Below, piece by piece: positions 1 to 6,318 of a stretch of DNA of 7,326 bases (within the stretch, counting starts at the first letter, position 1; each line of letters begins with the position of its first letter). Position numbers and translations under genes: made by a program. The notes under the pieces are model-generated. The model saw only the letters and a list, made by a program, of their open reading frames with translations. It did not search any database and was not told the origin of the DNA. The stretch comes from JAYWIG01 sp043789035 (GTDB taxonomy: Bacteria; Pseudomonadota; Gammaproteobacteria; Burkholderiales; Burkholderiaceae_E). The stretch spans positions 1 through 7,326 of the forward strand of contig JAYWIG010000309.1 of the NCBI GenBank assembly GCA_043789035.1. The letters run 5' to 3'.

Positions 1-516
1 GGTTTGGCCGCTTTGCTAAAAGCCGGCAAGGTCAAAAAGATCATTTGCTCATTTCCTCGCCAAGCCGATTCCTATGTATTCGATGGCTTATATCGCAGCG
101 GTGCGGTTGAATTAGAGCTTGTGCCTCAAGGTAACTTAAGCGAGCGCATTCGCGCTGCAGGTGCTGGCATAGGTGGCTTTTTTACCCAAGTCGGTTTTGG
201 TACTGATTTAGCCAAAGGTAAAGAAGTGCGCGAGATTGGCGGCAAGATGTTCGTTTTAGAGGCGCCAATTCACGCCGACTTTGCTCTGATTAAGGCCGAG
301 AAGGGTGATCGTTGGGGCAATCTCACCTACAGAATGGCCGCTCGAAATTTTGGCCCCGTGATGGCGATGGCTGCTAAAACGACAGTTGCATCGGTGCATG
401 AAATTGTTGAATTAGGTGCGCTTGACCCTGAATCGGTTATTACGCCAGGCATTTTTGTGCAGCGAGTGGTTCAGGTTCCAAGAAGTGCAACAGTTGCCTC
501 CGGAGTAAAAGAATGA
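1..516 (+). CDS. pcaI: 3-oxoadipate CoA-transferase subunit A, 5'-truncated by the window edge
   Basis: This is the alpha subunit of the two-subunit enzyme that moves CoA from succinyl-CoA to 3-oxoadipate in the cytoplasm, in the beta-ketoadipate pathway for aromatic acids. The reading frame is open from base 1, so the gene begins upstream. About 171 residues are visible, and I estimate about 60 N-terminal residues are missing from a usual length near 230. Visible family features, numbered from the first visible codon, are SFPRQ at 17-21, VPQGNL at 41-46, the glycine-rich GAGIGGFFT at 54-62, and the C-terminal TPGIFVQRVV. The wording of these blocks matches my recollection of betaproteobacterial PcaI better than ScoA or AtoD, and the adjacent pcaJ and pcaF support the pathway. 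The TTG at 4-6 is an internal leucine, not a start. The stop overlaps the pcaJ start as ATGA. An acetoacetate CoA-transferase subunit is the main alternative. Confidence 0.92.
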   Translation, partial: GLAALLKAGKVKKIICSFPRQADSYVFDGLYRSGAVELELVPQGNLSERIRAAGAGIGGFFTQVGFGTDLAKGKEVREIGGKMFVLEAPIHADFALIKAEKGDRWGNLTYRMAARNFGPVMAMAAKTTVASVHEIVELGALDPESVITPGIFVQRVVQVPRSATVASGVKE

Positions 517-1166
517 GTGATCAAAAGCCAAAATTCGAAAAAATGAATCGTAACCAATTGGCGGCTAGAGTCGCTCGAGATATCCCCGAGGGAGCCTATG
601 TGAATTTGGGCATAGGGCTTCCGACCATGGTGGCTAACCATTTCGAAGCGGGCAAAGAAGTCTTTTTGCAGAGCGAAAACGGTTTGCTAGGAATGGGCCC
701 TGCACCTGCTAAAGAGCTAGAAGATTTTGATCTGATTAATGCGGGTAAGCAACCTGTGACCTTGCTTGCTGGCGGTGCGTTTTTTCATAGCGCCGATTCG
801 TTTGCGATGATGCGTGCTGGCCATCTTGATATTGCAGTTCTAGGTGCTTTCCAAGTGTCAGCCACAGGCGATCTGGCTAATTGGCACACGGGCGGTAAAG
901 ACGATATACCTGCCGTTGGCGGTGCTATGGATTTAGCGGTTGGTGCAAAACAAACTTGGATCATGATGGAGCACCTCACCAAAGCGGGTCAAAGTAAGCT
1001 CGTCGCTAAATGCAGTTATCCGGTTACGGGCTTAGGTTGCGTTAGCCGAATTTATACCGATCTTGCCGTTATCGATGTAACTCCCCAAGGGTTTTATCTT
1101 GTTGAAGCCGTGCCTGGCTTAAGTAAAGCTGAACTCGAAACGCTCTCAGATATTCAATTCATTTAA
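513..1166 (+). CDS. pcaJ: 3-oxoadipate CoA-transferase subunit B
   Basis: This is the beta subunit and carries the catalytic residue of the CoA-transferase formed with the upstream subunit. At 217 residues it is of normal length. The family I active-site motif SENG lies at 54-57. By family knowledge Glu55 (codon 675-677) forms the glutamyl-CoA thioester intermediate. Other blocks typical of the family are VNLGIGLPT at 30-38, DLINAGKQPVTLL, HSADSFAMMR, GDLANWHTGG and AVGGAMDLAVGAKQ. The ATG at 513 is preferred because GGAG sits at 502-505 with seven bases of spacing, and because it overlaps the pcaI stop, a typical coupled start. An in-frame ATG at 543 is an unlikely alternative. The two subunits must assemble, so coupling suits balanced synthesis. 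The substrate call rests on recalled similarity and the neighbouring pcaF; ScoB is the alternative. Confidence 0.93.
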   Translation: MSDQKPKFEKMNRNQLAARVARDIPEGAYVNLGIGLPTMVANHFEAGKEVFLQSENGLLGMGPAPAKELEDFDLINAGKQPVTLLAGGAFFHSADSFAMMRAGHLDIAVLGAFQVSATGDLANWHTGGKDDIPAVGGAMDLAVGAKQTWIMMEHLTKAGQSKLVAKCSYPVTGLGCVSRIYTDLAVIDVTPQGFYLVEAVPGLSKAELETLSDIQFI

Positions 1167-1187
1167 TGACCACTACGCAAACTAATC

Positions 1188-2390
1188 ATGACTCAAGCCT
1201 ACATTGTCGACGCCCTCAGAACTCCAATTGGCCGCTACGGCGGTGCGCTTTCAAGTGTACGAACCGATGATTTAGGTGCTATTCCGATTCGCGCCCTGAT
1301 GGCTAAACATCCAAACTTGGATTGGGCTGCGGTTGCCGACGTGATCTATGGCTGTGCCAACCAAGCGGGTGAAGATAATCGCAATGTTGCTCATATGGCT
1401 TCGTTGCTTGCCGGTTTGCCATTTTCAGTACCGGGGGCAACCATCAATCGCCTATGTGGCTCAGGTCTTGATGCGCTGGGTACTGCCTCAAGGGCCATCA
1501 AATCTGGCGAAGCGCAATTGATGATTGCAGGTGGCGTGGAAAGTATGAGCCGAGCCCCATTCGTGATGCCAAAAGCGGAGAGCGCATTTTCTCGCACAAA
1601 CGCGGTGTACGACACCACGATTGGCTGGCGCTTCATCAATAAGCTGATGAAAGAAAAGTATGGCGTTGATTCCATGCCTGAAACTGCTGAGAACGTTGCA
1701 ACTGATTACAAGATCGAGCGCGAAGCACAAGATCGCATGGCGCTCTCCTCACAACAAAAGGCTGTCGCTGCGCAAAAGCGTGGTTTTTTCAACGGCGAAA
1801 TCACACCGGTAAGCATTGCACAAAAGAAGGGTGACGAGATTGTTGTTACTCAAGATGAGCATCCCCGAGATACCTCGCTTGAATCGCTGGCAAAACTCAA
1901 GGGGGTAGTCAGACCCGACGGTACGGTAACGGCAGGCAATGCGAGTGGGGTAAATGATGGTTCCTGCGCAATTTTGGTTGCGTCTGAAGCCGCACTAAAA
2001 ACCCATAACCTCACACCACGTGCACGGGTTGTTGGTATGGCAACAGCAGGCGTCGCCCCTCGAATTATGGGCATTGGCCCCGCTCCTGCAACCCAGAAGG
2101 TACTAGCATTGACGGGTTTGACGCTAAACCAAATCGATGTTATCGAGCTGAACGAAGCGTTTGCTGCCCAAGGCCTAGCGGTTTTGCGGGAGCTTGGTCT
2201 GGCCGATGATGATGTTCGTGTGAACCCAAATGGCGGCGCGATTGCTTTAGGTCATCCCCTCGGAGCGTCTGGTGCTCGATTGGCGACTACTGCGGTCAAC
2301 CAATTGCATGTGTCTGGCGGTCGTTATGCGCTTTGCACAATGTGCATTGGTGTTGGGCAAGGTATCGCGGTAATTCTTGAGCGGGTTTAG
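1188..2390 (+). CDS. pcaF: 3-oxoadipyl-CoA thiolase
   Basis: This degradative thiolase cleaves 3-oxoadipyl-CoA with CoA to succinyl-CoA and acetyl-CoA, the last step of the beta-ketoadipate pathway. It has 400 residues, the usual length. The catalytic set is intact: Cys90 in NRLCGSG (acyl-enzyme nucleophile), the NEAFAAQ motif, His356 in ALGHPLGASGAR, and Cys386 in CIGVGQG. The N-terminal RTPIGRYGGALSSVRTDDLG and the internal GWRFINKLMKEKYGVDSMPE are features I recall as characteristic of PcaF/PaaJ-type thiolases rather than acetoacetyl-CoA thiolases. The gene lies 21 bases after pcaJ, presumably in the same transcript. No clear Shine-Dalgarno sequence precedes the ATG; the upstream bases are gcaaactaatc. 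Translation may therefore depend on ribosomes finishing pcaJ. The homologous thiolase step of phenylacetate degradation is the main alternative, made less likely by the linked pcaIJ. Confidence 0.95.
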   Translation: MTQAYIVDALRTPIGRYGGALSSVRTDDLGAIPIRALMAKHPNLDWAAVADVIYGCANQAGEDNRNVAHMASLLAGLPFSVPGATINRLCGSGLDALGTASRAIKSGEAQLMIAGGVESMSRAPFVMPKAESAFSRTNAVYDTTIGWRFINKLMKEKYGVDSMPETAENVATDYKIEREAQDRMALSSQQKAVAAQKRGFFNGEITPVSIAQKKGDEIVVTQDEHPRDTSLESLAKLKGVVRPDGTVTAGNASGVNDGSCAILVASEAALKTHNLTPRARVVGMATAGVAPRIMGIGPAPATQKVLALTGLTLNQIDVIELNEAFAAQGLAVLRELGLADDDVRVNPNGGAIALGHPLGASGARLATTAVNQLHVSGGRYALCTMCIGVGQGIAVILERV

Positions 2391-2404
2391 TTCGCTGAAC
2401 CACG

Positions 2405-3421
2405 TTAACGTAGGCCAAGAACCCAAATAAAAAACGTAACAGTGGCTACCCCGAAAAGGGTTCCCACCAAAATCGCTTGAGCTAGGGGTGCGCTGCGCGC
2501 GCCATAGCGCTCTGCTATGATGAATGTATTGCTTGCAGCCGGTAAACTCGCCGCCAAAACGCCAACGGCACCCGTCATTTTGTCGACTTTGAAAACTAGA
2601 AAAAGCATCACTGCGGCGATGATTGGGTGGATGACAAGCTTGGCCAATGTGAGTGCGATCACTTCGCCATCGAGGCTTATTTTTTTGTCGCCCAGCGACG
2701 CGCCTATCGCAAATAGTGCACATGGCCCAGCTGCTGCTGCCAATATTCGAATAGCCGTTTCTGCCGGTTGCCACAGATTTATACCTGTGTTTTCATGCAA
2801 TAGGGAGTAGAACAGACCGCCGAGAATTGAAAACACCAGTGGGCTTTTTAATATGCCTAAGGGCACAGAAACCAGTAGTTTCCAGCGACTAGGTATTTGT
2901 GCTTCATTGCCTTCGAGCATGAGCATCTCCCGGCGATTCTCCTGCTGTCTGGCCCATTCTAAGCATGCTATGCCGAGTACGATGACTACTAAAATATCGC
3001 ACATAATCACAAGCACGATAGGGGCGAGGATGCCGGTGCCCAAGCCTTTGCCTGCAGCGCCTCCGTGGTAAGCCAGCTCGGTAACTAAGGCAACGCCTAG
3101 ATAACCCACGTTACCATGGGCGCTGTTAAGGCCAAAAACAACGCTTTGCTTTAAGCCGTGCACCGGCCTAGAAATTAAAAGCATGTACCCAAAAACAATT
3201 AAGCCGGTGAGACTGTAGGCCAAAACAAATCGTGGCGAGTTAAAACTTGCGAGTGGCTGCTGGGTAACCACCTTAAACAGCATTGCAGGCAAAGCGAAGT
3301 AAAACACAAATGCGTTAATGCCCGCAACACCGCTCTCGGGCAATAGTTTGAGTCTAGGGGCTAAGAAACCAGCAAAGATAAGCGCAAAAACTGGCGCTGT
3401 TACTTCAAGAACTGCAAGCAT
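2405..3421 (-). CDS. AEC (auxin efflux carrier) family transporter, substrate unknown
   Basis: This is a 338-residue inner-membrane protein with about ten hydrophobic segments, near residues 3-22, 34-52, 65-84, 103-118, 128-153, 183-208, 221-243, 255-279, 284-303 and 313-336. That is the five-plus-five layout of the AEC/bile-acid-sodium-symporter fold. Family-like motifs are the N-terminal APVFALIFAGFLAPRL, FALPAMLF at 42-49, NVGYLGV at 104-110, and AASNTFIIAERYG at 295-307. A charged loop at about 154-182 separates the halves and makes the protein slightly longer than the roughly 310-320 residues I recall for the family. Known bacterial members include malonate carriers (MdcF-like), but nothing here fixes the substrate. 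The gene is antisense to its neighbours, converges on pcaF across 14 bases, and diverges from the propeller gene. The ATG has only a weak GAAG upstream. A link to aromatic or dicarboxylic acid transport is conceivable from position alone. Confidence 0.88.
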   Translation of the reverse strand: MLAVLEVTAPVFALIFAGFLAPRLKLLPESGVAGINAFVFYFALPAMLFKVVTQQPLASFNSPRFVLAYSLTGLIVFGYMLLISRPVHGLKQSVVFGLNSAHGNVGYLGVALVTELAYHGGAAGKGLGTGILAPIVLVIMCDILVVIVLGIACLEWARQQENRREMLMLEGNEAQIPSRWKLLVSVPLGILKSPLVFSILGGLFYSLLHENTGINLWQPAETAIRILAAAAGPCALFAIGASLGDKKISLDGEVIALTLAKLVIHPIIAAVMLFLVFKVDKMTGAVGVLAASLPAASNTFIIAERYGARSAPLAQAILVGTLFGVATVTFFIWVLGLR

Positions 3422-3425
3422 TTTT

Positions 3426-3431
3426 AAGGGA
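3426..3431 (+). promoter_or_regulatory. Candidate ribosome-binding site for an alternative propeller start at 3439
   Basis: AAGGGA lies seven bases upstream of the ATG at 3439, which is in frame with and 33 bases before the ATG at 3472. It is the only good Shine-Dalgarno match near either start, so it argues for the longer N-terminus. The match could be chance, because the same bases form the leader of the divergent transporter gene. Confidence 0.35.
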
Positions 3432-3459
3432 CTTCGTCATGGGCGCGGTGGCAAAACCG

Positions 3460-3465
3460 TACAAT
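3460..3465 (+). promoter_or_regulatory. Candidate sigma-70 -10 element upstream of the propeller gene
   Basis: TACAAT matches the -10 consensus at five of six positions and ends seven bases before A3472 of the preferred ATG. Transcription from it would start at or near the start codon and give a leaderless or nearly leaderless mRNA for the propeller operon. No good -35 hexamer is visible at 16-19 bases spacing and there is no extended -10 TG, so the call is tentative. Confidence 0.3.
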
Positions 3466-3471
3466 TCAAGC

Positions 3472-4530
3472 ATGAAACAAATATTTCTCAAGTCGTTATT
3501 GTCGCTGATCACTGTAGCCGCCTTGTTTTCTTCAGTGAAATCATCAGCGCAAACTGCTCCGGCAGCTGCCAAAGTCGGTGCGCCCTCAGTTGCCCCATTA
3601 GTTCCCACATTAGTTGCGCCCATAGTTCTAGGCCCGGCGATTGTTTTGAATTCTAGAGATGCATCGTTGTCGCTAATTGACCAAACCACGTTCACCGAAA
3701 TTGGCAGAGTCAACGTGGGTAAAGAACCTCATCACCTGTACCCTTCGCTTGATGGAAAGCAATTAATAGTAGGAAATGCAACAAGCAACGATATGCATTT
3801 TGTCGATCCGATGTCGGGCAAGGTATTGCGGCACGTACGCAACATCGACGACCCTTACCAGCTCGCTTTTTCGCCAGATCAAAAATTATTTGTGTCGATC
3901 GCACTCCGATTGAACAGAGTTGATATCTACCGGACCGAAGGCGAGAATCTGCAGTTAATCAAGAGGGTACCAATTGCGAAGGCCCCTAGCCATGTGTGGA
4001 TTTCAAGCGATAGCAAGCTGGCCTTCGTGACCTTGCAAGACAGCAACGAAATTGCTGCCATCGATCTGATCAAAGGTGAGGTTGCTTGGAAAATGGCAGT
4101 TGGTAAACAGCCAGCAGGTATTCTTGTTACTCCTGATGATAAATATTTGATGGTTGGGATCATGGGCGAAAACTATGTGCAGGTGATTGATTGGCGCACT
4201 CAAAAAACGGTAAAAAAAATTGTTACCGGTAAAGGCGCTCATAACTTTCGTGGCCTAGGCGATAGGCGGCACGTATTTGTATCGAATAGAGTAGACAACC
4301 GAGTGACCAAAGTTGATATGCAAACCATGGAAGTTGTCGAACAAATCCCGGTTGCTGGCGGGCCTGATTGCATGGAAATTACAGCCGATGGTAAATTCAT
4401 GTGGGTTACATCTCGATGGGCCAAAACGGTCTCCGTGGTGAGTTTGGCGGAGCGAAAAGTAATCAAGCAAATAGAAGTTGGTCGTTCGCCTCATGGAATT
4501 TATTTACATAACCGTGCACCGATTTTATAA
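3472..4530 (+). CDS. Exported YVTN/YncE-like seven-bladed beta-propeller protein
   Basis: This is a predicted periplasmic or secreted beta-propeller of 352 residues from the ATG at 3472. The N-terminus MKQIFLKSLLSLITVAALF followed by SSVKSSAQ reads as a Sec signal peptide with likely cleavage after SSA. An Ala/Pro-rich linker of about 30 residues follows, then seven repeats of roughly 43 residues. The inter-blade turn recurs seven times: VNVGKEPHHL, IDDPYQLAF, VPIAKAPSHVWI, MAVGKQPAGILV, IVTGKGAHNFRG, IPVAGGPDCMEI and IEVGRSPHGIYL. The fold fits the YVTN/YncE group. These usually bind partners or ligands, and no catalytic motif is evident. An alternative ATG at 3439 would add 11 residues before the signal peptide and has a better ribosome-binding site (AAGGGA, 3426-3431). 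I prefer 3472 because it gives a standard signal peptide. The 3' end overlaps the deacetylase gene by about 38 bases, which suggests coupling. The exact function is unknown. Confidence 0.88.
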   Translation: MKQIFLKSLLSLITVAALFSSVKSSAQTAPAAAKVGAPSVAPLVPTLVAPIVLGPAIVLNSRDASLSLIDQTTFTEIGRVNVGKEPHHLYPSLDGKQLIVGNATSNDMHFVDPMSGKVLRHVRNIDDPYQLAFSPDQKLFVSIALRLNRVDIYRTEGENLQLIKRVPIAKAPSHVWISSDSKLAFVTLQDSNEIAAIDLIKGEVAWKMAVGKQPAGILVTPDDKYLMVGIMGENYVQVIDWRTQKTVKKIVTGKGAHNFRGLGDRRHVFVSNRVDNRVTKVDMQTMEVVEQIPVAGGPDCMEITADGKFMWVTSRWAKTVSVVSLAERKVIKQIEVGRSPHGIYLHNRAPIL

Positions 4531-5326
4531 ACGTTGTTTTGTGAACTGTATTGCCATTGCCCTTTGTTCGATAGTTTTATCAATGGGCGCGTCAAAGGCT
4601 ATAGCTCAAGGTACAAAAAATTGTCCCAGTGGAACGCTTTATTTCACCTTCGATACTGGCAGCATGAGCCAAGCGGACTTAATCGCAAGTGTCTTAAAAA
4701 AGCATGACGTAAAGGCTACGTTCTTTCTTGCTAGTGAAAAAACAGTCAAAGGTGACTTCTCTCTTGACCCGACCTGGGGGCCCTACTGGAAGTCGCTTGC
4801 AAGCCAAGGCCATGTGTTTGGGTCGCATACCTTTGACCATGTTTATTTTCGGGGAGCTTCTAAGCCCGATCAGCTTGCCGCCAAACCTCAGTTTGGTTCG
4901 AACGCAGGTAAGGCATTGGTTTGGTCTAACCAACAGTTATGTACAGAGCTTAACAGGGTGAAGTCTCGCTTTGCTGAGTTTATTGGACCTTCTGCGGCGC
5001 AAGCTTTCTTACCGATTTGGCGCGCCCCTGGTGGCAAGGCCGCAGAAGAAGTAATGGCTGCTGCTTCTCGATGTGGGTACAAGCATGTGTATTGGGCTAA
5101 AGCAGGTTTTTTGGGAGATGAGCTAAGTTCTGATTCACACCCCAATACAAAGCTATTGACGGCTGCATTGTCAGACTTGAAAGATGGCGATATTACCGTT
5201 GCTCATCTAGGCATTTGGTCGCGCAAAGATCCGTGGGCACCTGCCGTGCTTGAACCTTTAATTGTTGGCCTGAAGCAAAAGGGTTTTTGCTTCGCCACGT
5301 TGCGCGACCACCCCGATTACCGTTAA
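4493..5326 (+). CDS. Exported NodB-type polysaccharide deacetylase family protein with altered metal motif
   Basis: This is a predicted exported carbohydrate esterase family 4 (NodB-fold) protein of 277 residues from the ATG at 4493. Residues 1-39 look like a signal peptide: basic HRFYKR at 9-14, a hydrophobic core, and likely cleavage at AIA/QG. The NodB motifs follow in order: TFDTG at 52-56, SHTFDH with His112 and His116, WRAPGG at 176-181, and VAHLG with His238. CE4 enzymes normally have TFDDG, where the first Asp is the catalytic base and the second binds the metal. Here the second is Thr55, so metal binding or activity may differ. The start is uncertain: TTG at 4478 and GTG at 4514 are in frame and no start has a clear ribosome-binding site. 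The gene overlaps the propeller gene by 38 bases, so translational coupling is likely. Substrates in the family are N- or O-acetylated glycans, including peptidoglycan; the one here is unknown. Confidence 0.87.
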   Translation: MEFIYITVHRFYKRCFVNCIAIALCSIVLSMGASKAIAQGTKNCPSGTLYFTFDTGSMSQADLIASVLKKHDVKATFFLASEKTVKGDFSLDPTWGPYWKSLASQGHVFGSHTFDHVYFRGASKPDQLAAKPQFGSNAGKALVWSNQQLCTELNRVKSRFAEFIGPSAAQAFLPIWRAPGGKAAEEVMAAASRCGYKHVYWAKAGFLGDELSSDSHPNTKLLTAALSDLKDGDITVAHLGIWSRKDPWAPAVLEPLIVGLKQKGFCFATLRDHPDYR

Positions 5327-5336
5327 GGTATTAGCT

Positions 5337-6317
5337 ATGTGGGCCGCACTTCAAAACTCCATTCATGAACATATAGTTCAACCAATTCTTTTTCACTTTG
5401 AGCTAATGAGCTATTCCGAAATGGCGTTTGATGCCATTGAATGGTTCATAGTGGGTGCGATTGAGGTTGCCTTGCTAGCGTTGATTCTAGGTTTTGCCCA
5501 AAAGCATTTTGGCTATTCCGCAGCACTTACCTCGGGCTTAAGTGCGGCAGAGAAAAAATCTACACAGCGTACCGATATTGCTTACACGCTTTTACATCGT
5601 TTAGGGCTGTTCCCACTTATCGCGTTTGCTTTACTCACACCGCCTATTGACTGGGCCGAAGGCAAGCTGCGCTTACTTGGTTGGCCAGCGATGAATATTG
5701 ATCAGCTTGTTCCGGGTATCACTGACCAAGCCTTGGTAAGTTTTCTAATCTATCTAGTTGTGCTCGATTTCATCGATTATTGGCTTCACCGCGGCCAGCA
5801 CGGCATTCAGTGGTTGTGGGAGCTGCACGCAGTACATCACAGCCAAAGGCATATGACTTATTGGAGTGATCAGCGAAACCATTTGCTAGAAGATTTGATT
5901 CGAGATGCTGCTCTCGCCGCGATTGCCTTATTGATCGGTGTTGCACCAGAGCAGTTTATAGGCTTAGTCGTGGTGTCGCGGGTCCTTCAAAGTATTGCTC
6001 ATGCCGATTGGGATTTGGCTGCAATGGCACCGAAATTGGTTATATGGCAGCGAATGGTAAGTTTGGGGCAATATGTTTTGGTCGGGCCCCGCTTTCACCG
6101 TGTGCACCATGGCATCGGCATCGGCCATGAAGGACGTAGTAAGGGAGTGAACTTTGGGGTGCTTTTTTCGTTTTGGGATATTGTTTTTCGAAGTGCGGAT
6201 TTTCGCACTGCTGTCCAGCCTACCGGCATTCGTGATCAACTAACTGGTGCCGATTACGGTGGCGGTTTTTTTAATCAACAATACTTTGCGATTAAGCGAA
6301 TATTTGGAAGGGCCTGA
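5337..6317 (+). CDS. Sterol desaturase / fatty acid hydroxylase superfamily membrane protein
   Basis: This 326-residue integral membrane protein carries the histidine clusters of the di-iron fatty acid hydroxylase superfamily: HRGQH at 151-155, HAVHH at 164-168, and HRVHH at 254-258. His182 (RNHLL) and His222 (QSIAHAD) may be further ligands. Hydrophobic segments lie near 36-56, 83-103, 133-150 and 191-215. Family members hydroxylate or desaturate lipid carbons with oxygen and an electron donor. Bacteria of this group are not expected to make sterols, so the substrate is more likely a fatty acyl, ornithine-type or other envelope lipid; that is inference. The ATG at 5337 is supported by AAGG at 5325-5328 with eight bases spacing. 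This ribosome-binding site overlaps the stop of the deacetylase gene, so the two genes are probably co-transcribed. The next gene begins one base after the stop. Confidence 0.92.
   Translation: MWAALQNSIHEHIVQPILFHFELMSYSEMAFDAIEWFIVGAIEVALLALILGFAQKHFGYSAALTSGLSAAEKKSTQRTDIAYTLLHRLGLFPLIAFALLTPPIDWAEGKLRLLGWPAMNIDQLVPGITDQALVSFLIYLVVLDFIDYWLHRGQHGIQWLWELHAVHHSQRHMTYWSDQRNHLLEDLIRDAALAAIALLIGVAPEQFIGLVVVSRVLQSIAHADWDLAAMAPKLVIWQRMVSLGQYVLVGPRFHRVHHGIGIGHEGRSKGVNFGVLFSFWDIVFRSADFRTAVQPTGIRDQLTGADYGGGFFNQQYFAIKRIFGRA
6306..6311 (+). promoter_or_regulatory. Ribosome-binding site that fixes the EI24-family start
   Basis: GGAAGG lies seven bases before the ATG at 6319, inside the last codons of the desaturase-family gene. 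It selects 6319 over the in-frame GTG at 6247, which would overlap the upstream gene by 71 bases and add 24 residues of unlike composition. Confidence 0.75.
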
Positions 6318-6318
6318 G

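Noticed and set aside
1166..1270. Small reading frame of 34 codons starting with an ATG that overlaps the pcaJ stop (TAATG)
   Set aside because: It runs out of frame through the start of pcaF, has no ribosome-binding site, and its translation shows no recognisable protein.
2402..2411. Perfect 10-base palindrome ACGTTAACGT at the pcaF/transporter junction
   Set aside because: It has no loop, low GC and no following T-run, so it is not a terminator. It overlaps the transporter stop codon, and a single short palindrome is compatible with chance.
2247..2774. 175-codon minus-strand frame across the pcaF end and the transporter gene
   Set aside because: It overlaps two strongly supported genes in another frame, and its composition (many W, R, S and C) is typical of a shadow frame.
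4478..4492. Upstream TTG start for the NodB-family gene
   Set aside because: TTG is a rare start, has no ribosome-binding site and only adds MVVRL before an already sufficient signal peptide.
6192..6209. Inverted repeat AGTGCG / CGCACT with a six-base loop
   Set aside because: It lies inside the desaturase-family coding region, encodes normal residues (SADFRTA) and has no T-run. It is probably coincidental.
6247..6318. Upstream extension of the EI24-family gene from GTG 6247
   Set aside because: The ATG at 6319 has a strong GGAAGG site, and the extension overlaps the desaturase gene by 71 bases with no family-like residues.
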